A program made the position numbers and the translations under genes. From Candidatus Dormiibacter spiritus (GTDB lineage: Bacteria > Chloroflexota > Dormibacteria > Dormibacterales > Dormibacteraceae), in NCBI GenBank assembly GCA_003244185.1, contig QHBT01000041.1, positions 1-51,262 of the forward strand: a stretch of 51,262 nt of DNA. Reading direction: 5' to 3'. The number at the start of each line of letters is the position of its first letter. The first letter of the stretch is position 1. The notes beneath the pieces are model-generated. The model saw only the letters and a list, made by a program, of their open reading frames with translations. It was not told where the DNA came from and made no database searches. Below are positions 33,842 through 42,103 of the stretch, piece after piece.

Positions 33842-35301
33842 CCGGCTTCTGACGCCGTTCGCTGCCTCAACCCCAGGTTCAGCAGGAGGTGCACTGCCGC
33901 CGCCACCACCATTCCGACGATGAAAGAGATGTCACCCACCGCCGGGTTGGCGTTCGGGATCGGTCCCACGAACACGCCGCTGACATTCCAGAACGGCAGA
34001 GAGACCAGTAGCCCGGCGACCATGGCCGCGAAGCCCTGCCAGGGCCGCCGGGCGGTGTCGAAGAACTCCCGCTCCTCGTAGTGGCCGCGGCGGAGGAAGT
34101 AGTCGGTGATCACAACGCCCAGGAAAGGGCCGATCCAGTAGGCGATGAGCAGCAGGAAGCTCTCGTACTTGCTGCCCGGGCCGACCTGTGCCTGCAGCGC
34201 CACGCCGACGACGAAGCCGATCACGCCGGCGCCCACCGCCACGATGGCGCGCCGCTGGTGAAGGGTGAGCCTGATACCGAGCGTCAGGAAGGACATCGAG
34301 CCGCTGTAGATGTTGATGACGTTGGCCGAAACCGTGCCGAGTGCGATGCTAAGCAGCGCCAGGATCTGCAGCGCCAAAGGCAGCGGTTTGATGAACTGGG
34401 CGGTCGGGATGTCATTCGGTCCCCACTTGGTCCCGGCCACAGTCACTAGGGCGGCGCCGACCAGTTCCAGCAGGACGCAGGAGACGAAGACGCCCAGCCC
34501 TGCCCAGAGTCCTGTCATGAACCGGTCGGTGCTGCGCGGCAGGTAGCGGGTGTAGTCCGAGGCGTAGGGGTTCCAGCCCACCGCGTAGCCGAAGGCTGCC
34601 GTGAAGGTGAGCGTGAACGCTCCGGTCTCGCCCAGCGGTCCCTGGATCTTGCCGTTGATGCCCTGGCCCAGGTTCGCCTGGCTGAAGATGAGGACGGCTG
34701 AGACCACGAAGACGATGGTCAGAACCGGGAAGGCGATCCGCTCGAAGCGGTGGACGAGGTTGTGGCCCAGGAAAGCCACCGCCACCTGGGCCAGCACGAT
34801 GATCAGGAAGGAGAGCCAGAAGGGCAGGTCGAACCAGTGCAGCACGGGGCCGAACAGCGTGCTGAGGGCGAAGGCGCCGCTGACGCTGTTCACGATGAAC
34901 CAGCCGACGTTGGCTGTAAACGTGTTGAGGCCGGCGGGGAGGAGGTTGCCCAGGAAGCCGAAGGCGCCGCGCGCCTGCACCATCTGAGGCACGCCGAACT
35001 TCGGCCCCCAGCTGGAGAGGATGGCGTGGGTGAGAGAGCCCAGCGCGGTCCCCAGGATGATGGCCACCGCGGCGTCGGCGAAGCCCATGCCGAAGAAGGC
35101 GACGGGAAGCACTCCGACGAACACCGTGGCGAACTCCATGTTGGGCGAGACCCAGGTGGTGAAGAGGTCGAAGGGGCGACCGTGGCGCTCAGAGTCGGCG
35201 ATGTACTCGACGCCGCCCGGCTCGACCGCCATGACCTTCGTTCCGTACGTCCCCTCTCGAATCGGGACGCCGCTTATGTCCAGCTGCTCGGTGGTGGCCA
35301 T
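33832..35301 (-). CDS. NCS1-family nucleobase permease, probable cytosine/purine transporter
   Basis: 489 residues with about twelve transmembrane segments. Typical NCS1 blocks are the N-terminal HGRPFDLFTTWVSPNMEFAT, the GPKFGVPQMVQARGAFGFLG loop and the GWNPYASDYTRYLP segment. It probably imports cytosine or a related base with protons or sodium. It is divergent from a cytosine deaminase gene 107 bases away, which supports the substrate. The ATG is preceded by a GGGAG element. Confidence 0.9.
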   Translation of the reverse strand: MATTEQLDISGVPIREGTYGTKVMAVEPGGVEYIADSERHGRPFDLFTTWVSPNMEFATVFVGVLPVAFFGMGFADAAVAIILGTALGSLTHAILSSWGPKFGVPQMVQARGAFGFLGNLLPAGLNTFTANVGWFIVNSVSGAFALSTLFGPVLHWFDLPFWLSFLIIVLAQVAVAFLGHNLVHRFERIAFPVLTIVFVVSAVLIFSQANLGQGINGKIQGPLGETGAFTLTFTAAFGYAVGWNPYASDYTRYLPRSTDRFMTGLWAGLGVFVSCVLLELVGAALVTVAGTKWGPNDIPTAQFIKPLPLALQILALLSIALGTVSANVINIYSGSMSFLTLGIRLTLHQRRAIVAVGAGVIGFVVGVALQAQVGPGSKYESFLLLIAYWIGPFLGVVITDYFLRRGHYEEREFFDTARRPWQGFAAMVAGLLVSLPFWNVSGVFVGPIPNANPAVGDISFIVGMVVAAAVHLLLNLGLRQRTASEAGLS

Positions 35302-35395
35302 CCAGTTCTGCTCCCTAAGTGCTTATGGTCACGGCGCCGGCACGTTCCGGTCGCCCGGATAGTAACTGTTTGGCGTTCTTCTTGCCAGCGAGAGA

Positions 35396-35401
35396 TAGAG
35401 T
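35396..35401 (+). promoter_or_regulatory. Leaderless-type -10 box for the cytosine deaminase
   Basis: TAGAGT, seven bases before GTG 35409. Confidence 0.4.
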
Positions 35402-35408
35402 CCACTGG

Positions 35409-36680
35409 GTGCTTGATCTGCTGCTCCGCAATGCGAGACTTCCCGGCCGTGCCGAGCCGGCCACTCTCGGCGTCCGCGACGGCCACTGGCGGGAGCCCGA
35501 GTCGGAGGCTCGTGAGGTCATCGAGCTGGGCGGCCTGCTCGCCACGCCGCCGCTGGTAGAGCCCCACATCCATCTCGACGCCGTGCTCACAGTTGGGCAG
35601 CCGCGCCAGAACCTGAGCGGCTCACTGTTCGAAGGCATAGCCATCTGGGCGGAGCGGGTGAAGACCCTGACCAGCGAGGACGTGAAAACCCGAGTCCGCC
35701 AGGTGCTGCGCTGGCAGCTGGCCAACGGTGTCCAGCACGTGCGCAGCCACGTCGACGTCTGCGATCCTCAGCTGACGGCGCTGCACGCCCTGGTCGAGGT
35801 GCGAGAGGAGATCGGCGACCAGATGGATCTGCAGCTGGTCGCCTTCCCCCAGCAGGGCATCCTCTCCTTCGACGGCGGCCAGGAGCTGATGCGCAAAGCG
35901 GTCGACGCTGGAGCCGACGTCATAGGAGGGATCCCGCACTATGAGCTCACCCGGGAGCTGGGCGTCGACTCTGTCAAGTTCGCCTTCCAGCTTGCGGCCG
36001 AGCACGGGCTGCGCGTCGACATTCACTGCGACGAGACTGACGACGACCACTCACGCTTTGTGGAGACAATGGCCGCCGAAACGATCCGCCTGGACATGGC
36101 CGGCCGGGTCACCGCGAGCCACACGACAGCCATGCACTCCTACAACCAGGCCTACGCCCACCGGGTGGTCCACAACATCGCCCGCTCAGGCATGCACATG
36201 GTCACGAACCCGCTCGACAACTCGGTGCTCCAGGGGCGCTTCGACAGCTATCCGGTGCGGCGCGGACATACCCGGGTCAAGGAGCTGCAGGCCGCCGGGG
36301 TGAATGTCTGCATCGGCCACGACTCGGTCATGGATCCCTGGTACCCACTGGGCTATGGGGACCCGCTGCAGGCGGCCTTTGTGCTGGCGCACTACGGCCA
36401 CATGTCGGGCGCCGAGGAGATCCCCCGGCTGATCGAGATGGTGACCAGCGCCCCGGCTGCCGCCCTGGGCCTGGAGAGCTATGGCCTGGAGGTGGGAATG
36501 CCCGCCAACCTTGTCGTCTTCGAGGCGCCGAGTGAGTTTGACGCCATCCGGCTGGTGCCGCGCCGGCGCCTGGTGCTGCGTCGCGGGCGGAAGGTGGCGC
36601 GCACGGAGCCGGCGCGAACCTTCGTGACCTGGAATGGCGAGGAGGAATCCGTCGACTTCCTTCGCCGCGAGAGCAACTAA
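35409..36680 (+). CDS. codA: Cytosine deaminase
   Basis: About 423 residues. All amidohydrolase metal and catalytic motifs of CodA are present: VEPHIHLDAVLT, DIHCDETDDDHSRF, TASHTTAMHSYNQAY and the C-terminal GHDSVMDPWYPLGYGD. It deaminates cytosine to uracil for pyrimidine salvage; related isocytosine or creatinine deaminases share the fold. Divergent from the NCS1 permease, forming an uptake-and-use pair. GTG 35409 is chosen by the -10 box and by the start of the homologous first strand (VLDLLLRNARLPG). Confidence 0.92.
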   Translation: MLDLLLRNARLPGRAEPATLGVRDGHWREPESEAREVIELGGLLATPPLVEPHIHLDAVLTVGQPRQNLSGSLFEGIAIWAERVKTLTSEDVKTRVRQVLRWQLANGVQHVRSHVDVCDPQLTALHALVEVREEIGDQMDLQLVAFPQQGILSFDGGQELMRKAVDAGADVIGGIPHYELTRELGVDSVKFAFQLAAEHGLRVDIHCDETDDDHSRFVETMAAETIRLDMAGRVTASHTTAMHSYNQAYAHRVVHNIARSGMHMVTNPLDNSVLQGRFDSYPVRRGHTRVKELQAAGVNVCIGHDSVMDPWYPLGYGDPLQAAFVLAHYGHMSGAEEIPRLIEMVTSAPAAALGLESYGLEVGMPANLVVFEAPSEFDAIRLVPRRRLVLRRGRKVARTEPARTFVTWNGEEESVDFLRRESN

Positions 36681-36690
36681 CATCGCCGGC

Positions 36691-37047
36691 ATGGAATTCG
36701 ACAGTTTCAGCATCGGGCTCTTGCTGCTCAGACCGGATGCGCCGGTTCTTGACGCGCAGGCTGAGGACGAGCTGCAGGACGCGCACATGGACCACTTGGC
36801 CCAGCTGCATGAGGCAGGCCTCCTGCTGGCTGCCGGTCCGCTGCGTCCGCCGGACGGTGGGCCGAACCGGGGCCTGAGCATCCTGCGCCTTGAGCCGCAG
36901 AAGGCGCAGGAGGCGTTGGAGCGAGATCCCGCAGTGCTCGCCGGTAGGTACTCGGTGCTCGTACTGCCCTGGCTGGTGCCGGCGGGAGCAATCAGCTTTT
37001 CGCCGACCCGGTTTCCGCGCTCGCTGGCGGAGGCCCGGGCCTCCTGA
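36691..37047 (+). CDS. YciI-like (YCII-related) small protein
   Basis: 118 residues with the dimeric ferredoxin-like YCII layout: a first strand FDSFSIGLLLLRPDAP, HMDHLAQLHEAGLLLAAGPL with the conserved His, and DPAVLAGRYSVLVLPWLVP. Some relatives are oxidoreductase- or lyase-like, but function is unknown. It starts ten bases after codA. TAACAT seven bases before the ATG overlaps the codA stop codon, so an own promoter is uncertain. Confidence 0.75.
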   Translation: MEFDSFSIGLLLLRPDAPVLDAQAEDELQDAHMDHLAQLHEAGLLLAAGPLRPPDGGPNRGLSILRLEPQKAQEALERDPAVLAGRYSVLVLPWLVPAGAISFSPTRFPRSLAEARAS

Positions 37048-37096
37048 GCGGACCGGCGCCAGCCGCTCGGACGGCACTCGCTGGCCCGACCACAGC

Positions 37097-37102
37097 TACC
37101 AT
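37097..37102 (+). promoter_or_regulatory. Leaderless-type -10 box for the esterase
   Basis: TACCAT, nine bases before GTG 37112. Confidence 0.35.
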
Positions 37103-37111
37103 GCGCTGACG

Positions 37112-38143
37112 GTGGGCGAACCCTGGTCGATCGACTGGCAGGGAAGGCTGGAGAAGCTCTGGCTGGAGAGCCAAGCGCTGCGCGGCAATCCGCTTGCCGA
37201 CCCGGCCACACGCCCCGTCTGGGTTTACCGGCCGCCTGGCTACGACGATGAGCCCGACCGTCGCTATCCCAGCATCTACGTGATCCAGGGCATGACCGGC
37301 CAGGTCGACATGTGGGCCAACCGCACAGCCTTCAGGCGCAGCTATCCCGAGCTGGCTGACCAGCTTTTCGCTGGCGGCGGGGTGCCGCCCTGCCTGCTCG
37401 TCTTCGTGGACGCCTGGACTTCGTACGGCGGCAGCCAGTTTCTCGACTCGCCGGGCACCGGTCTTTATCACACCTACCTCTGTGAGGAGGTGGTGGCCTG
37501 GGTGGACTCGCGCTACCGAACGCTGGCCGCGCCCGAGCACCGCGGCATCAGCGGCAAGTCCAGCGGCGGCTACGGCGCCATGGTGACGCCGATGCTGCGC
37601 CCCGACGTCTTCGGCGCTCTCGCCACCCACGCCGGCGACGCGCTGTTCGAGGTCTGTTACCAGCCGGAGTTTGCAGTGGTGGCGCGGGCGCTGCGCGACC
37701 ACTACGAAGGCTCCTACGAGCGCTTCTGGCAGGACTTCCATTCGCGACCCGCCATGACCAAGCCCCACGATGCCGAGCTGGTCAACACCTACTGCATGGC
37801 CGCCTGTTACTCTGCGGAGCCGTCAGGCGAGGTGACGCTGCCTTTCGACACGAGCACCGGTCGGCTCCTGCCGGAGGTGTGGGAGCGCTGGCTCGCCTGG
37901 GACCCGGTTCGGCTGGCTTCGCGCCGGGCGGAGGCGCTGCGGTCGCTGCGCGGCGTCTACATCGACGCCGGCCGGAAGGATGAGTTCAACCTCGATCTGG
38001 GCGCCGAAGCCTTTCGGCGCGAGCTGGCCGCGCTGGGGGTGGGTGACGTTCATTTCGAGCTGTTCGACGGTGGCCACGGCGCCATCGAATATCGCTACCC
38101 GCTGGCGCTCCGTTACCTGGCCGACCGGCTCCAGCCGGCTTAG
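37112..38143 (+). CDS. Esterase-D/enterochelin-esterase-like alpha/beta hydrolase
   Basis: About 343 residues without a signal peptide. The nucleophile elbow is ISGKSSGGYGAMV, the acid IDAGRKDEFN and the histidine FDGGHGAIEYRY, in the order expected for the catalytic triad. PVWVYRPPGYDDEPDRRYPS near the N-terminus is typical of putative esterases. Substrate unknown. GTG 37112 is the first standard start in frame after the previous gene. Confidence 0.82.
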   Translation: MGEPWSIDWQGRLEKLWLESQALRGNPLADPATRPVWVYRPPGYDDEPDRRYPSIYVIQGMTGQVDMWANRTAFRRSYPELADQLFAGGGVPPCLLVFVDAWTSYGGSQFLDSPGTGLYHTYLCEEVVAWVDSRYRTLAAPEHRGISGKSSGGYGAMVTPMLRPDVFGALATHAGDALFEVCYQPEFAVVARALRDHYEGSYERFWQDFHSRPAMTKPHDAELVNTYCMAACYSAEPSGEVTLPFDTSTGRLLPEVWERWLAWDPVRLASRRAEALRSLRGVYIDAGRKDEFNLDLGAEAFRRELAALGVGDVHFELFDGGHGAIEYRYPLALRYLADRLQPA

Positions 38144-38149
38144 AGCGCG

Positions 38150-38755
38150 ATGGCCATGAGCAGCGAGCTGGCCGAGCTGATCGTCGCCGATGCAGTCGCG
38201 TGGCGGGGGTGGCTCGCCGCCCATGAGGGCGACCCGACAGGAGTGTGGCTGGTTCTGGCCAAGAAGGGCACTATCGAGCCGACCAGCCTCAGCTATGACC
38301 AGGCGCTCGAGGAAGCTCTCTGCCAGGGCTGGATCGACGGTCAGGTCCGTCGCCGTGACGAGTCAACCTACCTGCAGCGCTTCACTCCTCGCCGAGCGCG
38401 CAGCGGGTGGTCGAGCCGCAACGTCGGCAGCGTCGCCCGGTTGACGGCCGAGGGGCGGATGCGTCCGGCGGGGCTGGCTGAAGTGGCGCGAGCCAAAGCC
38501 GACGGCCGCTGGGCAGCCGCCTACGCCGGCCAGGCCAGCACCGAGGTGCCGTGCGACCTGGCCGCCGCACTGGCAGCAGAGCCTCGCGCGCGAGCCATGT
38601 TCGAGATACTGACCAGCCAGAACCGCTACGCGGTTGTGTACAGGCTCGATGCGGCCAAGCGCGCTGACACGCGGGCGCGTCGCCTTGAGCAGTACGTCGC
38701 CATGCTCGCCCGAGGCGAGACCATCTACCCGCAGAAGCGAAAGCTGACCGGCTGA
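38150..38755 (+). CDS. YdeI/OmpD-associated family protein
   Basis: 201 residues. Family blocks EEALCQGWIDGQVRRRDEST, YLQRFTPRRARSGWSSRNVG and the C-terminal RRLEQYVAMLARGETIYPQK are clear. The family is linked to bacteriocin or peptide resistance in enterics, but its molecular role is unknown. It begins seven bases after the esterase and ends 11 bases before the left arm of the DUF559 unit. ATG 38156 is an alternative start. Confidence 0.9.
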   Translation: MAMSSELAELIVADAVAWRGWLAAHEGDPTGVWLVLAKKGTIEPTSLSYDQALEEALCQGWIDGQVRRRDESTYLQRFTPRRARSGWSSRNVGSVARLTAEGRMRPAGLAEVARAKADGRWAAAYAGQASTEVPCDLAAALAAEPRARAMFEILTSQNRYAVVYRLDAAKRADTRARRLEQYVAMLARGETIYPQKRKLTG

Positions 38756-38766
38756 AGCTTTCAAGA

Positions 38767-38824
38767 GGCGTCTCTCCCCCGCGAAGTCGGGGGAGTACCC
38801 GGCGGAGCCGGGGGAGGGGGTCCC
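38767..38824 (+). repeat. Left inverted-repeat arm of unit A
   Basis: Begins GGCGTCTCTCCCCCGCGAAG and ends GGGGAGGGGGTCCC. The outer 37 bases are the exact reverse complement of the right arm's outer end, and the inner 14 also match. The arm folds on itself (CTCCCCC, GCGAAGTC, GGGGGAG). Confidence 0.85.
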
Positions 38825-38929
38825 TGAAGCTCTCGTACTTAACCACCGGGATTCAGCCCGCGCACCCGCCCGGTACATCCTCCCAATGGTGGGCACTTCG
38901 GTCAAAGAGCGAGAACGCTCCGCCGCAGC

Positions 38930-39348
38930 ATGACTGGAGTCGAACTGCTGCTGTGGTCTCGCTTACGCGGTCAGCGGCTTGGCGGCCACCGCTTCCGGCG
39001 GCAGGCGCCCATCGGTCCTTACATCGCCGATTTCGCCTGCTTCCAGCCCGGCTGTTGATCGAGATCGACGGCCCTGCTCACGATGCTCGAGTGGAGTACG
39101 ACGGTAGACGGACCGCCTGGCTAACGCGTCACGGCTTCCAGGTGCTCCGGTTCGCCGCAGATGACGTCTTGAGTAGGTTGGACGAGGTCCTGGATGCCAT
39201 CCTTTTGGAGCTCACCGACTTCGCGGGACCCCCTCCCCAGGCCACGGCCGGGTACTCCCCCGACTTCGCGGGGGAGAGACGCCATCTTGCTCAGACAGGC
39301 GGTACCCCGTGCTTGCGGTCAAGCGGAGGCTCGAAGCGCGAGGTGTAA
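38930..39348 (+). pseudogene. DUF559 endonuclease-like gene, frameshifted
   Basis: From ATG 38930 the frame reads MTGVELLLWSRLRGQRLGG, then FRRQAPIGPYIADFACFQP and stops at 39054; family-like residues RARTLRRS precede it in frame without a start. The rest of the domain continues one base back as RLLIEIDGPAHDARVEYDG, then LTRHGFQVLRFAADDV. Reading one extra C in the CCC at 39047-39049 joins the halves perfectly. DUF559 proteins have a VSR-like PD-(D/E)XK nuclease fold. The second frame passes through the right arm and ends at 39348, inside the antisense carboxylase gene. Confidence 0.75.
39225..39283 (-). repeat. Right inverted-repeat arm of unit A
   Basis: Reverse complement of the left arm with one small indel in the middle. 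It lies eight bases from the stop of the minus-strand carboxylase gene and may also serve as its terminator. Confidence 0.85.
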
Positions 39349-40823
39349 AAGGCAAAGCGCTTGATCAGCTGCTCGCGCAGGCGCTCGGGCTCAACCACGT
39401 CGTCGACCACCAGGTTGGAGGCCAGCTTGTAGAGGTCCACGTCCTGGCGGTACTCCTCCTCCAGCTGCCGCCGCCGCGCTGTCCGCTCCGGCTCCTCCAG
39501 CTCCGCCAGCTTGTTGAAGAACACTGCGTTGATCGCCGGCTCGGGACCCATGACGGCGATCTGGGCCGACGGTAGTGCGATCACGCAGTCGCTCTCGAAG
39601 GCGGGACCTGCCATTGCGTAGAGGCCGGCGCCATAGGCCTTGCGCACGATCACCGAAATCTTGGGCACGCTGGCTTCGGACACGGCTGTGATCATCTTGG
39701 CCCCGTGCCGGATGATGCCCCGCTTCTCGACGTCAGTGCCGATCATGAAGCCTGGCACGTCGGTCAGGAACAGCAGCGGCAGGTTGAAGGCGTCGCAGAG
39801 CCAGATGAAGCGGGCCGCTTTATCGGCGCTGTCGCCGAAGAGCACGCCACCCTTCTGCATGGGCTGGTTGGCGAGGATCCCGAGGACCTTTCCGTTCAAG
39901 CGCGCGAAGGCAGTGATCAACTCCTTCGCGAAGAGCTTTTTGATCTCCAGCGTGCTGCCCTCATCCACCAGGGCCTCGATCACCTTGCGCATGTCGTAGC
40001 CGCGCTGCGGCTCCAGCGGGACCAGCTCTCCTATCGGTTTGGCAGCAGCGCGGGGCTCTCGCGACTCGATCGGGGGCGGGGCCAGAGTGTGGTTCTGGGG
40101 CAGGTAGGCGAAGTAGTCCCGCGCCAGCTGAATGGCGGCTCCGTCGTCGGGGACCAGAAAGTCGCCGCAGCCACTCTCCGTGCAGTGCATGCGCGCGCCG
40201 CCCAGCTCCTCCAGCGAAACCTTCTCGCCGACGACGACCTGGACCATCCGTGGAGAGCCCAGGTACATGGAGGCGTTGCCCTCGACCATGATGACCACGT
40301 CGCAGAAGGCAGGGATGTAGGCGCCGCCCGCCGCCGAGGGACCGAAGAGAAGGCAGATCTGCGGCACCCGGCCCGAGAGGCGGACCTCGTTAAAGAAGAT
40401 GCGGCCGGCGTGGCGGCGACCGGGGAACATGTCCACCTGGTCGGTGATGCGGGCGCCTGCCGAGTCGACGAGATAGAACAGCGGCAGCCGCAGCCGGGCA
40501 GCCTGCTCCTGGATGCGAAGTATCTTCTCGACTGTCCGCGCCCCCCAGGAGCCCGCCTTCACAGTGGGGTCGTTGGCCATGACCGCCACCTCCCGGCCGT
40601 CGATCCGGCCCAGTCCGGTGACCACGCCGTCGGCGGGCAGGTCCTGGGCGAGCGCATTGGCGAAGAGACCGTCTTCCACCAACGAGCCCGGGTCCAGCAG
40701 CAGGTCGAGGCGCTCGCGAACCGGCAGCTTGCCCTGTTCTTTCAGCTTGGGCAGGTACCGCTCGCCCCCGCGCAGGGCCTGGTCGCGCAGGGTCTGCTGC
40801 CGCTGCTTCAGATCGCCGTGCAA
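39291..40823 (-). CDS. Acyl-CoA carboxylase, carboxyltransferase beta subunit
   Basis: About 510 residues, two crotonase-like halves. Recognisable blocks: GERYLPKLKEQGKLPVRERL at the start, FGPSAAGGAYIPAFCDVVIM (acyl-CoA oxyanion region), RMVQVVVGEKVSLEELGGA and, in the C-terminal biotin-side half, FLTDVPGFMIGTDVEKRGI with GAGLYAMAGPAF. It transfers CO2 from carboxybiotin to propionyl-, methylcrotonyl- or another acyl-CoA; no biotin carboxylase subunit is nearby. TTG 40823 is preferred: it follows the enoyl-CoA hydratase stop by one base and has GAGGAG at good spacing. Confidence 0.9.
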   Translation of the reverse strand: MHGDLKQRQQTLRDQALRGGERYLPKLKEQGKLPVRERLDLLLDPGSLVEDGLFANALAQDLPADGVVTGLGRIDGREVAVMANDPTVKAGSWGARTVEKILRIQEQAARLRLPLFYLVDSAGARITDQVDMFPGRRHAGRIFFNEVRLSGRVPQICLLFGPSAAGGAYIPAFCDVVIMVEGNASMYLGSPRMVQVVVGEKVSLEELGGARMHCTESGCGDFLVPDDGAAIQLARDYFAYLPQNHTLAPPPIESREPRAAAKPIGELVPLEPQRGYDMRKVIEALVDEGSTLEIKKLFAKELITAFARLNGKVLGILANQPMQKGGVLFGDSADKAARFIWLCDAFNLPLLFLTDVPGFMIGTDVEKRGIIRHGAKMITAVSEASVPKISVIVRKAYGAGLYAMAGPAFESDCVIALPSAQIAVMGPEPAINAVFFNKLAELEEPERTARRRQLEEEYRQDVDLYKLASNLVVDDVVEPERLREQLIKRFAFYTSRFEPPLDRKHGVPPV

Positions 40824-40824
40824 A

Positions 40825-41631
40825 TCAGCTCTCCTCAACGCTGCCGAAGCGGGGTTCGCGCTTCTCGAGGAACGCCTTTGCGCCCTCGCGCGCATCGTCG
40901 CTGAGGCTGACCAGAGTCAGCTGCGACTGCAGATAGTCAAGGGCGGCTCGGAACTCCAGGTCCTGCTGGCGGTAGAAGGAGTCGCGGCCGAGCCGCAGCA
41001 CCTCGGGCGAACGGCTGGCCAGGCGGCCGGCCATCTCGCTCACGGCGGCGTCCAGCTCCTCCAGCGTGGGCAGCACTCGGTTCACCAGACCCAGCTCGTG
41101 CAGGCGCCGAGCGCTCCAGCGCTCGCCCAGCAGCATCATCTCGAGCAGCGTCTTGCGGGGCAGGTTGCGCTGCAGGATGGCCTGGATCATCGCCGGCCAG
41201 ACGCCCACGTTGATCTCGGGCGTGCCAAAGCTCGCGCGTTCGACAGCGAGCAGCAGATCGCAGCCGCAGGCGAGGCCGAAGCCGCCGGCGAGCGCGTGGC
41301 CGTTGATCCTGCCCAACACAGGCTTGCCCAACTCCTGGAGCAGCAGAAAGACCTCCACGAACAGCCGGCGCTCGTGGTGCTGCTGCAAGGCCGGCGCCTG
41401 GGATTGGAACGCGGCCAGATCGGCCCCGGCGCAGAAGGCGCGGTCGCCGGCGCCGGTGAGGACGATCACCCGGACGGCAGGCGTCTTCTGGCACCACTCC
41501 AGGGCCTGGCGGAGGTCGGTCAGCATCGCCGCCGAGAGCGGGTTGCGCTGCTCGGGCCGGTTGAGCGTCACTGTGGCGACGTGCTCGCGCAACTCGACCA
41601 GCACGTTCTCGAGCTCCGGCCTCGGCAACAC
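40825..41631 (-). CDS. Enoyl-CoA hydratase/isomerase family protein
   Basis: About 268 residues of crotonase fold. ATVTLNRPEQRNPLSAAML, the oxyanion block RAFCAGADLAAF, and NGHALAGGFGLACGCDLLLA with PEINVGVWPAM are diagnostic. The glutamate in the second position of the GTPEINVGV block suggests hydratase activity. With the adjacent acyl-CoA carboxylase it may work in branched-chain amino acid or fatty acid breakdown (as in leucine degradation). GTG 41631 has a TACCAT box six bases upstream. Confidence 0.9.
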   Translation of the reverse strand: MLPRPELENVLVELREHVATVTLNRPEQRNPLSAAMLTDLRQALEWCQKTPAVRVIVLTGAGDRAFCAGADLAAFQSQAPALQQHHERRLFVEVFLLLQELGKPVLGRINGHALAGGFGLACGCDLLLAVERASFGTPEINVGVWPAMIQAILQRNLPRKTLLEMMLLGERWSARRLHELGLVNRVLPTLEELDAAVSEMAGRLASRSPEVLRLGRDSFYRQQDLEFRAALDYLQSQLTLVSLSDDAREGAKAFLEKREPRFGSVEES

Positions 41632-41637
41632 CCGCCT

Positions 41638-41643
41638 ATGGTA
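41638..41643 (-). promoter_or_regulatory. Leaderless-type -10 box for the enoyl-CoA hydratase-carboxylase operon
   Basis: Reads TACCAT on the minus strand, six bases before GTG 41631. Confidence 0.4.
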
Positions 41644-41705
41644 CGAACGGACCGGACTGGGCCCGCCGGCCTCGCGCCCTCGGCCGATCACTCGCTGGCG
41701 CCTGC

Positions 41706-42077
41706 TCAGCGCTGGCTGCGTTGGGCGAGCGCCAGAGCGACCAGGGCAAACGGGACCAACAGCCAGAGCTGCAGCACCGTATACCTGCGGGCAGCGTCAG
41801 GACTCGTGTCCAGGCCTGCCTCCTCTCGCACTGTGCCGCGCCTGGCCAGGTCCAGGCCGTGGATCACAAGAGGCAAGTAGTTAACGCCGACTGACAACAA
41901 GCCGAGGCCCAAGAAGAGCTGCCAGTTGAGACCGTACCTGAGCAGCCGGACTCCCAGCGCCACACTCAGCACCCCAAACGCCACACAGAGGCCAGCGCCC
42001 AGCCCGAACTCCCAGAGAATGACCCGCGTTCCGTGGAGCTGCATGTCGATGGCGGCCAGCCGGCGGACGTTCAGCAT
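41706..42077 (-). CDS. Small multi-pass membrane protein, unknown function
   Basis: 123 residues with three hydrophobic segments (about 22-45, 50-75 and 100-118). No family recognised. It diverges from the Ca2+/H+ antiporter gene with only 26 bases between start codons, so the two are probably regulated together. Confidence 0.6.
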   Translation of the reverse strand: MLNVRRLAAIDMQLHGTRVILWEFGLGAGLCVAFGVLSVALGVRLLRYGLNWQLFLGLGLLSVGVNYLPLVIHGLDLARRGTVREEAGLDTSPDAARRYTVLQLWLLVPFALVALALAQRSQR

Positions 42078-42084
42078 CGGTCTC

Positions 42085-42094
42085 AGCCTAGATT
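42085..42094. promoter_or_regulatory. Overlapping divergent -10 boxes
   Basis: The ten bases AGCCTAGATT give TAGGCT on the minus strand, seven bases before ATG 42077, and TAGATT on the plus strand, nine bases before GTG 42104. Both genes would be leaderless and would compete for the same site. Confidence 0.45.
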
Positions 42095-42103
42095 TCTTGA
42101 GCA

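Larger units (their letters stand above)
38767..39283. mobile_element. Putative DUF559 mobile unit A, flanked by long inverted repeats
   Basis: A 517-base unit sits between two convergent genes, 11 bases after one stop and seven bases from the other. Its ends are inverted repeats of 58-59 bases, the outer 37 of which are identical, and each arm contains a CTCCCCC...GGGGGAG hairpin. The only gene inside is a frameshifted DUF559 gene. No transposase is present. Mobility is inferred from the symmetry and from a second unit of the same plan at 43197-43748. Confidence 0.55.
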
